From Roseateles terrae (lineage in GTDB: Bacteria; Pseudomonadota; Gammaproteobacteria; Burkholderiales; Burkholderiaceae_C): a stretch of 64,000 nt of DNA. Positions 18,027 to 26,499 of the stretch are shown piece by piece (the first letter of the stretch is position 1; every line of letters begins with the position of its first letter). Below the pieces are notes generated by a model, which did not search any database, was not told the origin of the DNA, and was given only the letters and a program-made list of their open reading frames with translations. Location of the stretch: the NCBI RefSeq assembly GCF_014192155.1, contig NZ_JACHXO010000004.1:248001-312000 (forward strand). The letters run 5' to 3'. The translations under genes and the position numbers were made by a program.

Positions 18027-18455
18027 TCAGTCAACGCTCAGAACCACTTTCACCGAGCTGTCCACGGCGGACTTCTCGATATAGCCGATGGCGTCGGGAT
18101 TGCCGGCCACGAACTTCTTCACGTCGGCCGAGCTGCCCATTTCCTTGGGCGGCGTGCCCTTGCCGGAGAACACCAGACGCGACCAGGCCGCCTTCACCTG
18201 GGCCGACGACTTGCCGGTGGCCTTGGTGTAGAAGGTGTCACGGGCGCCGGCGCTTTCCGGCAGGTCCACCGCCACGGCGGCGTTGCCGTTGGGCAGCGCA
18301 TTGCTCTTGCCCAGGAAGATCGATGCCACCTGGTCCGCGGTCATGCTGGACACGGCGCTCTTGGGATTCACCACCACGGCCACCTGCGCCTGAGCCGCCA
18401 CAGCGGCCACCAGCAGGGCGGCGCCCACCACCATCTTGTTCATCTTGAATTGCAT
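18027..18455 (-). CDS. Short PstS-like periplasmic phosphate-binding protein
   Basis: A 142-residue exported protein with a signal peptide ending AQA, followed by a single lobe of a PstS-like solute-binding fold ([24 protein letters not shown], then [14 protein letters not shown] and [12 protein letters not shown]). Full PstS proteins are more than twice as long, so this is a minimal version often annotated as a phosphate ABC transporter substrate-binding protein. No transporter genes are adjacent. It starts 14 bases after the porin stop, so the two are likely co-transcribed. The bound ligand is inferred, not shown. Confidence 0.8.
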   Translation of the reverse strand: MQFKMNKMVVGAALLVAAVAAQAQVAVVVNPKSAVSSMTADQVASIFLGKSNALPNGNAAVAVDLPESAGARDTFYTKATGKSSAQVKAAWSRLVFSGKGTPPKEMGSSADVKKFVAGNPDAIGYIEKSAVDSSVKVVLSVD

Positions 18456-18469
18456 CTGAACCTCGCCGC

Positions 18470-19675
18470 TTAGAACACGAAATCAACTGCCAGGCTGTAC
18501 ACACCCACGCGCTGGTTGGCGAAACCAGGCTGCGGGTTGTAGAACTGGCCCGCACCGGTCGTCTTGATGCTGTCGTACTGGGCCTTCACGGCGATGTTGC
18601 GCATGGCGTCCCAGCGCATGCCCAGGGCGATGGTCTTCTGCGGCGTGCTTTGCGAAGCGGCCACGGCGTCCACCGTCGAATGAAGCACCGAAGGCGCCGG
18701 CACCGTGTTGTTCACGTTCAGGCTGTCGGTCTTCTGCTGCGACAGCGTCGCATACGGGGTGAACTTGCCGATGCGATAGCCCAGCGTCGTGTACCAGGCG
18801 GTCGTGTCCGGAATGAAGGTGTTGTTGTTGCGCTTGGTGTACTCCGCAGCCGCCACCCAGTTGCCCACGTCATAGGTCAGGCCGACGCTGGTGAAGGACG
18901 CATCCTTGCCGTTGGGGTCGAGCTGGTCGCCGATGCTGGCGTAAGGCGTTGCGCGCAGCTGGGCCACGAAGGCGTTCAGGCTGGCGTTGTGGACCGTCAC
19001 CTTGCCGATCACATGGCCGAGGCGCAGCGTCAGGCCGTCCGTCAGCTCCGCCGAGGCGTTCAGGCCGACCATGTCCTTCAGGTCCAGCTTCACGCGGCGC
19101 ACATACGACGAGCTCTGACCGGCGAAACCGCCGACCGTCACCGAATGGCCGGCGACTTGCGTCGTCCAGTTCACATCGGCACCGTCGAAGTGGCTGATCG
19201 GCACCTGGCCGTACACATCGATCGGCGGACGCAGCCAGGTGTTGGCATAACCCACATCACGGAAATCAGACACGGCAAAGAACGGCGCGCCCATGCGGCC
19301 CAGACGGAAGGCCAGGCCCGGCGTGGCCTGGTACTTGCCGAAGGCCCATTCGACCTGCGGCGTCCAGTTGCCCTTGCCGCTCTGCTTGGTCAGCACCTGC
19401 ACCGTGGCGGAGAACTGCGAATTGAATTTGGCGGCGCCTTGCACGCCGAGCTTGGTGTCGACGTCGGCGCTGAAGGACTTGTCGGCGCCATGCGTCTGAC
19501 CAGGGATGACGTACTGGGCGCCGTCCTTGGAGGTGCCCACCACGCCGACCGTCCCGAAACCGGACAGCGAGAACATCGAGTCCTGTTGCGCCTGCGCCTG
19601 GGCCCCCAGGGCTACTACAGCCAGTGCTGCACCCAGCGCCATCGGCGTCAGACGCGCCATCTTCACAACCATCAT
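18470..19675 (-). CDS. Outer-membrane porin
   Basis: A 401-residue beta-barrel protein with a signal peptide (GAALAVVALGAQAQA), alternating amphipathic strands and a C-terminal Phe (LAVDFVF), the hallmark of outer-membrane insertion. It is not the classic Gram-negative trimeric porin of this order at first glance, and the substrate is unknown. The ATG at 19675 follows a GAGGAG Shine-Dalgarno about seven bases away; the Shine-Dalgarno lies in a small palindrome (GAGGAGTTCCTCC). It is the first gene of a porin, PstS-like, chemoreceptor run. Confidence 0.85.
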   Translation of the reverse strand: MMVVKMARLTPMALGAALAVVALGAQAQAQQDSMFSLSGFGTVGVVGTSKDGAQYVIPGQTHGADKSFSADVDTKLGVQGAAKFNSQFSATVQVLTKQSGKGNWTPQVEWAFGKYQATPGLAFRLGRMGAPFFAVSDFRDVGYANTWLRPPIDVYGQVPISHFDGADVNWTTQVAGHSVTVGGFAGQSSSYVRRVKLDLKDMVGLNASAELTDGLTLRLGHVIGKVTVHNASLNAFVAQLRATPYASIGDQLDPNGKDASFTSVGLTYDVGNWVAAAEYTKRNNNTFIPDTTAWYTTLGYRIGKFTPYATLSQQKTDSLNVNNTVPAPSVLHSTVDAVAASQSTPQKTIALGMRWDAMRNIAVKAQYDSIKTTGAGQFYNPQPGFANQRVGVYSLAVDFVF

Positions 19676-19807
19676 GGAGGAACTCCTCATTCTTCGTTAA
19701 CAACTACACCGACCGATTCGCCCCGGGCCCGTCGCCGCGACCCCTGGCGGGGCCCGTGGCGGGCATTCGTCCGACGCGAACTGTTGTCGGTCACTTCACA
19801 AACCGTC

Positions 19808-19841
19808 TTGATCCCGCAGCCCTGGGGGCTGCCTCTAGAAT
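19808..19841 (+). promoter_or_regulatory. gpmA: Possible gpmA promoter with overlapping inverted repeat
   Basis: A TAGAAT -10-like hexamer (19836-19841) lies 42 bases before the gpmA ATG. The nearest -35-like TTGATC (19808-19813) is 22 bases away, which is too far for a simple sigma-70 promoter. An inverted repeat (GCAGCC at 19816-19821, GGCTGC at 19827-19832) falls between them and could be a regulator site. Weak evidence. Confidence 0.3.
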
Positions 19842-19883
19842 CCGCGCAGCCCGCCGGAGACCGGCAAAACATCACAGATCCAC

Positions 19884-20627
19884 ATGTACAAGCTCGTACT
19901 CATTCGCCACGGCGAATCCACCTGGAACCTCGAAAACCGATTCACCGGCTGGACCGACGTGGATCTGACCCCCACCGGCGTGGCGCAGGCCCAGCAGGCC
20001 GGCCGGCTGCTCAAGGAAGCCGGTCTGGACTTCGACGTCGCCCACACCTCGGTCCTCAAGCGCGCCATCTGGACCCTGTGGCACTGCCTGGATCAGATGG
20101 ACCGCCAGTGGCTGCCGGTGCGTCACAGCTGGCGCCTGAATGAGCGCCACTACGGCGCCCTGCAGGGCCTGAACAAGGCCGACATGGCCAAGCAATACGG
20201 TGACGAGCAGGTGCTGGTCTGGCGCCGGAGCTACGACACCCCGCCGCCGGCCCTCGAAGCCTCCGATCCGCGCAGTGAGCGCAGCGATGTCCGGTATGCC
20301 GGACTGGAGCCTTCTCAGATTCCGCTGACCGAATGCCTCAAAGACACGGTGGCGCGGGTGCTTCCCTACTGGAATGAACAAGTCGCTCCCGCGATTTTGT
20401 CTGGTAAGCGAGTGTTAATCACAGCCCACGGCAACAGTATCCGGGCCCTCGTGAAATATTTGGACAACATTGCCGACGATAAGATCGTTGGCGTGAATAT
20501 TCCCAACGGCATTCCTCTCGTCTACGAGCTGGACGCGAATTTGAAGCCGATCAAGAGTTATTACCTGGGCGACGCGGAAGCCGCTGCCAAGGCCGCTGCG
20601 GCGGTCGCGAGCCAGGGCAAGGCTTGA
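19884..20627 (+). CDS. gpmA: 2,3-bisphosphoglycerate-dependent phosphoglycerate mutase
   Basis: Glycolytic and gluconeogenic enzyme that interconverts 3- and 2-phosphoglycerate. The 247-residue length is typical; the phospho-His motif is [10 protein letters not shown] near the N-terminus, the [11 protein letters not shown] block follows, and the second catalytic His is in [11 protein letters not shown]. The last third of the gene (about 20385-20565) is visibly richer in A+T than the first part. It is divergent from the porin gene and ends at a strong terminator. Confidence 0.97.
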   Translation: MYKLVLIRHGESTWNLENRFTGWTDVDLTPTGVAQAQQAGRLLKEAGLDFDVAHTSVLKRAIWTLWHCLDQMDRQWLPVRHSWRLNERHYGALQGLNKADMAKQYGDEQVLVWRRSYDTPPPALEASDPRSERSDVRYAGLEPSQIPLTECLKDTVARVLPYWNEQVAPAILSGKRVLITAHGNSIRALVKYLDNIADDKIVGVNIPNGIPLVYELDANLKPIKSYYLGDAEAAAKAAAAVASQGKA

Positions 20628-20687
20628 GACGGACAGAACGTCCGTCACCTTGGTGACAGGAATCGCTGAAATATAAAGAGTCAGCCC

Positions 20688-20728
20688 TCCAAATACGAAA
20701 CCCCGCCATAGCGGGGTTTTTTATTGGA
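20688..20728. terminator. Bidirectional rho-independent terminator after gpmA
   Basis: The hairpin CCCCGC (20701-20706), loop CATA, GCGGGG (20711-20716) is followed by six T residues on the plus strand and preceded by an A-rich tract, so it also works on the minus strand. Outer arms TCCAA (20688) and TTGGA (20724) extend it. It lies between convergent gpmA and the PRPP-synthetase-like gene. Confidence 0.9.
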
Positions 20729-20810
20729 AGGAATTCGTATGACTTTAGAAAGCTGACTCGTTAATTATTGGCATTCGAACGCGGTGTGAATAATCGCCGC
20801 CGGTATTCAT

Positions 20811-21683
20811 TCACGCCCTTTGCAATGAATGCGCTACCAGTTTGGCAATGCACACCGAATTGCTGGCATGCGGCACGGCGTTGCTGCTCCATACGTGACG
20901 GACGCCAGCCGCCTGCAGGGCCGGCAGCGCATCGCCGTTGAACAGCGCATGGGTCACGGCCACATCCACACTGATGGCGCCCCGTGCCAGCGCTTCGCGC
21001 GCCGCCCCCATCAGGGTGCGGCCGGTGGAAGCCATGTCGTCCAGCAGCACCACGGGGCGACCCGCCACGTCCACCTCGGGGAACGCCAGTTGCACCTGGG
21101 TATCCCCATGGCGCACCTTGCGGCCGATGGCATGGTCCAGCGCGCCCGCCGCTGCCGCATCGGCCACCCATTGGCCCGATTCTTCATCCGGCCCCACCAG
21201 CACCGCTCCAGGCACTTCTGCGGCGATCCAGCCTCCCAGCAGCCCGGCGGCTGACAGGGACACGCCCACGCCGGCGGGCATCACCTCGTCCAGGCTGCTG
21301 ATGCGATGCAGATGCGGATCCACCGTCACCACCCGGTCGAACTGCGTCGCCAGCAAGGCGGCGATATGCCGCTGGCTGACGGCTTCACCGGGGGTGAATT
21401 CCATGTCCTGCCGCATGTAGGCGAGGTACGGCGCCACCAGGGTCAGCCGGCGCGCGCCCCAGCTGCGGGCGGCCGGCGCCGCGATCAAAAGCTCCACCAG
21501 CCGGTCATTGGGCTGATGCTGGAGCCCGCGCAGCACCACCACCTCGGCGGGCAGCGGCTTGGGCAGCACCAGGCGGAGTTCGCCGTCGGGGAAGCGATGC
21601 CGCTGGATCAGGTTCAGCGGGCAGCCCAGTTCTGCAGCCAGTCGTCCGGCCAGCAGGGCCTCGTCTTCAAATGCCAGGAGCAT
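20811..21683 (-). CDS. Ribose-phosphate pyrophosphokinase-like protein
   Basis: PRPP-synthetase fold (two type I phosphoribosyltransferase-like halves), 290 residues versus about 315 for housekeeping Prs. Visible motifs are HRFPDGELRL, the flag-like YMRQD segment, VTVDPHLHRISSL and the PRPP loop VVLLDDMASTGRTL. The start ATG at 21683 follows an AAAGG Shine-Dalgarno. It lies downstream of the pyr genes on the same strand. It may be a divergent second PRPP synthetase or a related phosphoribosyl-handling protein; whether it makes PRPP is not certain. Confidence 0.82.
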   Translation of the reverse strand: MLLAFEDEALLAGRLAAELGCPLNLIQRHRFPDGELRLVLPKPLPAEVVVLRGLQHQPNDRLVELLIAAPAARSWGARRLTLVAPYLAYMRQDMEFTPGEAVSQRHIAALLATQFDRVVTVDPHLHRISSLDEVMPAGVGVSLSAAGLLGGWIAAEVPGAVLVGPDEESGQWVADAAAAGALDHAIGRKVRHGDTQVQLAFPEVDVAGRPVVLLDDMASTGRTLMGAAREALARGAISVDVAVTHALFNGDALPALQAAGVRHVWSSNAVPHASNSVCIAKLVAHSLQRA

Positions 21684-21746
21684 GGGAGACCTTTCAAAAG
21701 CGACGCGGCGCCGACGCAACAGCAGTCGGTGGCCGATGCGGCCATC

Positions 21747-22511
21747 TCAGGCCGCGGACCCATCCCGTGGCGGCAGCGGTGGCGGCAGCGCCGCCGACAG
21801 CCGCTCGCTCAACAGCTCGGCCAGGGCCCGGCGTTCCTGGCCCTGGGTCTCGATCAAGGGCAAGCGCTCGACCCGCACCGACAGGTCGCGGGCGGTCAGG
21901 ATGCGCCAGAGGCTGGCCATCAAGGTCATCTGCCCGATGAACTGCGCATCTTCACTGTAGGTCTTGCCCGGCTGATGCCAGCGCAGCACCACCGGCTGCA
22001 CCGGCGCCCCCACGCTGATGGCGGCCTGCAGCAGATTGGCGTGGATGGGCAGCAGCGGATAACCGGGCCCGGTGGTGCCCTCAGGAAACACCGCCACCGT
22101 ATCGCCATCCTGAAGTGCTTCGGCGGTGCGGTGAACCACTCGCAGCGCGTCGCGTTTGCTGGCCCGCTCGATGTAGAGCGTGCCCACGGCGGTGGCCAGG
22201 CCACCGACCACCGGCCAGTGCTGGATGTCCGACTTGGACACGAACCGTGCCTCCGGCATCACCGCATGCATCGCGGCGATGTCCAGCCAGGACACGTGAT
22301 TGGCAGTGATCAGCCGCGCGGTGGTGGGCGCCGGTCCCAGGGCCTCGATCTTCACCCCCAGGGCGCGCAACATCTTGGCCGACCACCAGCCCACCGTGGC
22401 GTGGCGTTGATCCGGGGTGAGCCGCTGCCACCGGACGTTCACAATCCACAGACCGTGCATCAAATGCGTCAGCATCCGGACCACGCGTCCGGCGGCCACC
22501 AGCGGGCGCAT
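21747..22511 (-). CDS. 1-acyl-sn-glycerol-3-phosphate acyltransferase (PlsC type)
   Basis: Membrane-associated acyltransferase that adds the second fatty acid to lysophosphatidic acid, or a related lysophospholipid. The HX4D motif is in NHVSWLDI and the substrate motif FPEGTT follows at the usual distance. The 254-residue product starts with an ATG whose last base is shared with the stop of the pyrC' gene, so the two genes are coupled. The exact lysolipid substrate cannot be told. Confidence 0.92.
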   Translation of the reverse strand: MRPLVAAGRVVRMLTHLMHGLWIVNVRWQRLTPDQRHATVGWWSAKMLRALGVKIEALGPAPTTARLITANHVSWLDIAAMHAVMPEARFVSKSDIQHWPVVGGLATAVGTLYIERASKRDALRVVHRTAEALQDGDTVAVFPEGTTGPGYPLLPIHANLLQAAISVGAPVQPVVLRWHQPGKTYSEDAQFIGQMTLMASLWRILTARDLSVRVERLPLIETQGQERRALAELLSERLSAALPPPLPPRDGSAA

Positions 22512-23830
22512 CAGGCGGCTTCCGTCACCAGCGACTCATACGCCACGGTGCCCGCTACCAAAGTGAAGCGGACCAGCCCGGGCAGTTCGAAGCCGGTGAT
22601 GTCGAAGGCAAACGGGGTGTGCTTGCCCTGGCTGACCAGACGCTCGGCGGTCACCGCGCCGGAGGCTTCCGGATCGAAGACGCAGACGTCGGCGACGCCG
22701 CCTTCCACCAGCCGACCGGCGCTGGCCGAGAGCGATCCCAGCGCACCGCCCAGGACCTTGACCGGACGCGCGGTGATCACGTCCAGCGCGCGCGACATCG
22801 GCAGGCCGTCGTCCTGGGCCCAGCGCAGCGCCAGGCTCAGCAGCAGCTCCAGGCCGGTGGCGCCGGGGGTGGCTTCGGCGAAAGGCAGATGCTTCTCGTC
22901 GGTGGAGACCGGGTTGTGGTCGCTCACCAGGGCGTCCAGGGTGCCGTCGGCCAGACCCTGGCGCAGGGCATCGCGGTCGCGCTGCTGGCGCAGCGGGGGC
23001 TGCAGGCGGAAGGCCGGGTTGAAGTAGCCGATGTCCACATCGGTCAGATGCAGCGAATTGATCGACACATCGGCCGTCACCGGCAGGCCTTCCTGTTTGG
23101 CGCGACGGACCAGATCCACACCCGCAGCGCTGCTGATGCGGCACAGATGCACCCGCGCGCCGGTGGCCCGCACCAGTTCCAGGATGGTGTGCAGTGCGAC
23201 GGTCTCGGCCGCGACCGGCTCGCCGGACAGGCCCAGCCGGGTCGCGACGGCGCCGCTGGCAGCCACACCGCCACTCAGCCACGGGTCGCGCGGATGCAGC
23301 CAGAGGGCATAACCGAAGCTGGCTGCGTACTGCATGGCGCGCTGCATCGTCAGCGTATTGCGGATCGGCTCGTTGGCCTGCGAGAAGCCGACACAGCCGG
23401 CTTCGGTCAGCTCGGCCATCTCGGTCAGCGTCTCGCCGGCCAGGCCGCGGGTGATGGCACCGAGCGGGAACAGGCGGCAGCGGCTGAGCTTGCGGGCGCG
23501 GAACTTGAGCATCTCCACCAGGCCGGGCTCGTCCAGTGCCGGGTCGGTGTCGGGCGGGCAGACGAGGCTGGTCACACCACCGGCGGCGGCGGCGGCCAGT
23601 TCGCTTTCCAGCAGACCTTCATGTTCATGGCCGGGTTCGCGCAGGCGGGCGGCCAGGTCCACCAGGCCGGGGGCCACGACCAGGCCGGTCGCGTCGATGG
23701 TGCGTTCGGCGGTGAAATCACCCACCTGCCCCGCGCCGACGATGCGGCCGGAGGCGATGGCGAGGTCCCCGGTCTGGTCCAGGCCCGAGGCGGGGTCCAG
23801 CAGGCGTCCGTTCTGAATCAGGATCTTCAT
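22511..23830 (-). CDS. pyrX: Dihydroorotase-like protein PyrC' (PyrX), metal ligands missing
   Basis: A 439-residue amidohydrolase-fold protein homologous over its whole length to type I dihydroorotase. The metal motif that should read D-x-H-x-H before LREPG is DLAARLREPG, with Ala60 and Arg62 in place of both His. Later ligands are also lost: VHLCRIS lacks the second His, SINSLHL replaces the His pair, and SDHNPVS replaces DHAPH. In Pseudomonas a similar inactive PyrC' is needed to assemble the PyrB holoenzyme. It follows pyrB here, so the same structural role is inferred, and an active pyrC should lie elsewhere in the genome. Confidence 0.85.
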   Translation of the reverse strand: MKILIQNGRLLDPASGLDQTGDLAIASGRIVGAGQVGDFTAERTIDATGLVVAPGLVDLAARLREPGHEHEGLLESELAAAAAGGVTSLVCPPDTDPALDEPGLVEMLKFRARKLSRCRLFPLGAITRGLAGETLTEMAELTEAGCVGFSQANEPIRNTLTMQRAMQYAASFGYALWLHPRDPWLSGGVAASGAVATRLGLSGEPVAAETVALHTILELVRATGARVHLCRISSAAGVDLVRRAKQEGLPVTADVSINSLHLTDVDIGYFNPAFRLQPPLRQQRDRDALRQGLADGTLDALVSDHNPVSTDEKHLPFAEATPGATGLELLLSLALRWAQDDGLPMSRALDVITARPVKVLGGALGSLSASAGRLVEGGVADVCVFDPEASGAVTAERLVSQGKHTPFAFDITGFELPGLVRFTLVAGTVAYESLVTEAA

Positions 23831-23849
23831 ACAGTGCTCCAGCCTTTGT

Positions 23850-24818
23850 TCAGGCCTCGTTGCCGGCCAGGATCGACATCACGGCCATCCGCACGGCGAT
23901 GCCGAAGGTGACCTGCGGCAGGATGACGCTGTGCTGGCCATCGGCCACGCTCGAGGAGATTTCGACGCCGCGGTTGATGGGGCCCGGGTGCATCACGATG
24001 GCATCCGGCTTGGCCAGTGCCAGCTTGTCGGGGGTCAGGCCGAAACTCTTGAAGTATTCCCCGGCGCTGGGCAGCATGGCGCCGCTCATGCGCTCGTTCT
24101 GCAGGCGTAGCATGATGATGACGTCGGCATCGCGCACGCCTTCGGCCATGTCGTGGCAGACGCGCACGCCCATGTCCTTCAGATCGCCGGGCACCAGCGT
24201 CTTGGGGCCGACGGCGCGGATCTCGGGCACACCCAGGATGTTGAGCGCATGGATGTCGGAGCGGGCGACTCGCGAGTGGACGATGTCGCCGACGATGGCC
24301 ACGGTCAGCTGGGTGAAGTCCTTCTTGTAGTGGCGGATGGTGTACATGTCCAGCAGCCCCTGGGTGGGGTGGGCATGGCGGCCGTCACCGGCGTTGACCA
24401 CGTGCACGTGGGGGGCGCAATGCTGGGCGATCAGGTAGGGGGCGCCGGACTCGCTGTGGCGCACCACGAACATGTCGGCATGCATGGCGGAGAGGTTGGC
24501 CACCGTGTCCAGCAGGGTTTCGCCCTTGGCGGTGCTGGAGCGGGCGATGTCCAGGTTGATCACGTCGGCGGACAGGCGCTTGGCGGCGATCTCGAAGGTG
24601 GTGCGGGTACGGGTGCTGTTCTCGAAGAACAGGTTGAACACCGACTTGCCGCGCAGCAGCGGGACCTTTTTCACTTCACGGTCGTTGACCGAGAGGAAGG
24701 TGCCAGCGGTATCGAGGATCTGATGGATGACCGCGCGGGGCAGCCCCTCGGTGGAGAGCAGGTGGACCAGCTCGCCGTGCTTGTTCAGTTGGGGGTTTCG
24801 TTTACTCAGCATGGTCAT
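23850..24818 (-). CDS. pyrB: Aspartate carbamoyltransferase catalytic subunit
   Basis: Second step of pyrimidine synthesis: carbamoyl phosphate plus aspartate gives carbamoyl-aspartate. The 322-residue product has the carbamoyl-phosphate motif [13 protein letters not shown], the HPTQGLLD block and the late [11 protein letters not shown] motif. The ATG at 24818 overlaps the pyrR stop by four bases. No pyrI regulatory subunit is present; the PyrC' homologue follows 19 bases downstream, as in pseudomonads whose enzyme is a PyrB-PyrC' complex. Confidence 0.97.
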   Translation of the reverse strand: MTMLSKRNPQLNKHGELVHLLSTEGLPRAVIHQILDTAGTFLSVNDREVKKVPLLRGKSVFNLFFENSTRTRTTFEIAAKRLSADVINLDIARSSTAKGETLLDTVANLSAMHADMFVVRHSESGAPYLIAQHCAPHVHVVNAGDGRHAHPTQGLLDMYTIRHYKKDFTQLTVAIVGDIVHSRVARSDIHALNILGVPEIRAVGPKTLVPGDLKDMGVRVCHDMAEGVRDADVIIMLRLQNERMSGAMLPSAGEYFKSFGLTPDKLALAKPDAIVMHPGPINRGVEISSSVADGQHSVILPQVTFGIAVRMAVMSILAGNEA

Positions 24819-25309
24819 TTCACGTCAAAGCTGAACCGGCCGTCGGCGTCCTTGGCCAGGCGCAGGCGCTGCTCGGGGGCGAGGGCGACGCGGGCGGCGG
24901 AGAACGCGGGTTCGATCGGCAGCTGGCGGCCGCCGCGGTCCACCAGCACGGCCAGGGTGACGCTGGCTGGGCGGCCGAAGTCGAACAGTTCGTTGATCAC
25001 GGCGCGGGTGGTGCGGCCGGTGTAGAGCACGTCGTCGATCAGCAGCACGTGGCGGTCGTTGATATCGAAGGGCAGGCGTGTGTGGTCGGTGGTCGCGCTC
25101 ATGCCTTTGGAGCCGAAGTCATCGCGATGCAGGGCGCTGGAGATCACGCCGTGCTGGCCGTCGAGGTGCAGGTCTTGTTGCAGGCGTTCGGCGAGCCAGG
25201 CGCCGCCGGACCAGATGCCGACGAGGGCGGTCTGGGGGTGCAGCAGGCGCTGCACGCCGCGGCGCAGGTCTGCGTAGAGGGCTTCTGCGTCGAGATGGAG
25301 GGTGCTCAT
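24815..25309 (-). CDS. pyrR: PyrR: pyrimidine regulator / uracil phosphoribosyltransferase
   Basis: Type I phosphoribosyltransferase-fold protein of the PyrR family, 164 residues. The PRPP loop is [18 protein letters not shown]. In Gram-positive bacteria PyrR binds pyr mRNA and also has uracil phosphoribosyltransferase activity; in betaproteobacteria its RNA role is not established. It overlaps ruvX and pyrB by four bases on each side, so all three genes are in one operon. No anti-terminator structure is evident between these genes because they overlap. Confidence 0.94.
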   Translation of the reverse strand: MSTLHLDAEALYADLRRGVQRLLHPQTALVGIWSGGAWLAERLQQDLHLDGQHGVISSALHRDDFGSKGMSATTDHTRLPFDINDRHVLLIDDVLYTGRTTRAVINELFDFGRPASVTLAVLVDRGGRQLPIEPAFSAARVALAPEQRLRLAKDADGRFSFDVK

Positions 25310-25710
25310 GAAGTTTCCCGGAAGTATTGTTCGAGGATCAAGGCGGCGCTGGCCGCATCCAGGTCGCGGGCGCCTTGGGACTGTGCTTCGGCGCTGGTGT
25401 AGCGCTCATCCACTTCCAGCACCGGCAACTTGAAGCGTCCGCGCAGCTGTCCCACAAATTTGAGGGCCCGCTGCGTCATCTCATGGGGCTGCCCATCGGG
25501 ATGCCGTGGCACGCCGACGACCAGTGCTTCCGGCTGCCATTCCTCGATCAGCTTGCCGATGGTCGCGAACCGCGCGTCGCCCAGCTCCGTGATCGTCCGC
25601 AGTCCCCGCGCACTACCCAGCATCCGATTGCCACTGGCCACTCCAACGCGCTTCGTCCCAAAGTCAAATCCTAGAACCTGCACTGGTGCCGACACCCTGC
25701 TCTCACCCAT
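25306..25710 (-). CDS. ruvX: Putative Holliday junction resolvase RuvX/YqgF
   Basis: Small RNase H-fold nuclease family linked to recombination and 16S rRNA 5' processing. The 134-residue length, the N-terminal GFDFGTKRVGVA motif with its first acidic residue, and the EVDERYTSAEA segment are diagnostic. The ATG at 25710 follows a GGAGGGG Shine-Dalgarno. It overlaps pyrR by four bases and is separated from yqgE by the intergenic repeat, an order widely conserved in betaproteobacteria. Confidence 0.94.
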   Translation of the reverse strand: MGESRVSAPVQVLGFDFGTKRVGVASGNRMLGSARGLRTITELGDARFATIGKLIEEWQPEALVVGVPRHPDGQPHEMTQRALKFVGQLRGRFKLPVLEVDERYTSAEAQSQGARDLDAASAALILEQYFRETS

Positions 25711-25771
25711 CACACCCACCCCTCCCAACAAAGAGCCCCGGCGCTTCGCGCCCGGGGCCCAACCCAGCCAC

Positions 25772-25894
25772 GCCCGCGGAACTGGCTTTGCCAGGCCGCT
25801 GGGCGGCGCCCCTTGGGGGCAGGAGCAAAGCGACTGGGGGGCCCAATCCAGCGCCCCTTGGGGGCAGGAGCAAAGCGACTGGGGGGCTCATCCA
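25772..25894. repeat. Dispersed repeat copy with tandem 45-bp units
   Basis: Starts with the 32-base core shared with 6055-6086. It is followed by two tandem copies of a 45-base unit (25806-25850 and 25851-25894, near identical) containing a CCCCTTGGGG palindrome and a GGAGCAAAGCGACTGGGG segment. It fills the spacer between ruvX and yqgE and touches the yqgE stop at 25888. Confidence 0.85.
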
Positions 25895-26466
25895 TGCCCA
25901 GCTTCGGGAGAGAGCATTCGGGGATCGATGCCGAGCAGCGCAAGCGCCTTCTCGTAGCGTTCCTCGATCGGCGTCTCGAAAATGATCTCCGGCGTCGCAT
26001 TCACCGTGATCCACCCATTGCGCCCCAGCTCTTCTTCCAGCTGTCCGGCGGCCCATCCGCTGTAGCCCAGCGTGATCAGCACCCGCTTCGGTCCGGCGCC
26101 ATGGGAGAGCGCTTCCAGCACATCCCGGCTGGTCGTCATCTCCAGCCCGCCGGGCACGGCCAACGTGGCGTTGTAGTGGTTGCCCTTCTCGTCCAGCGGC
26201 TCATGCAGCACGAAGCCACGCTCCGTCTGCACAGGCCCGCCATAGAACACCGGCCGGGCCGCCAGGTCTTCATCCGGCAGTTCCAGTTCGACCTTCTCGA
26301 ACAGGTTGCCCAGGGTCAGGGAAATGGGTTTGTTGATGACCAATCCCAGGGCACCCTTCTCGTTATGCTCGCACAGGTAGACCACTGACCCGGCAAAGGT
26401 CTCGTCCACCATGCCCGGCATGGCGATCAGGAACTGGTTGGTCAGATCGATGCGGTCCTTGGACAT
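25888..26466 (-). CDS. YqgE/AlgH family protein (UPF0301)
   Basis: A 192-residue cytosolic protein of the YqgE/AlgH family. Signatures are NQFLIAMPGM near the start, GALGLVINKP and the FYGGPVQTERGFVLH block. AlgH was linked to alginate regulation in Pseudomonas, but the molecular role is unknown. It sits immediately upstream of ruvX-pyrR-pyrB as in many relatives. The start codon at 26466 is 33 bases from the divergent photolyase gene, so the two promoters must overlap or be very short. Confidence 0.93.
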   Translation of the reverse strand: MSKDRIDLTNQFLIAMPGMVDETFAGSVVYLCEHNEKGALGLVINKPISLTLGNLFEKVELELPDEDLAARPVFYGGPVQTERGFVLHEPLDEKGNHYNATLAVPGGLEMTTSRDVLEALSHGAGPKRVLITLGYSGWAAGQLEEELGRNGWITVNATPEIIFETPIEERYEKALALLGIDPRMLSPEAGHG

Positions 26467-26499
26467 GCGGGCATTCTATTTCACCGACACTCCCCGTCC

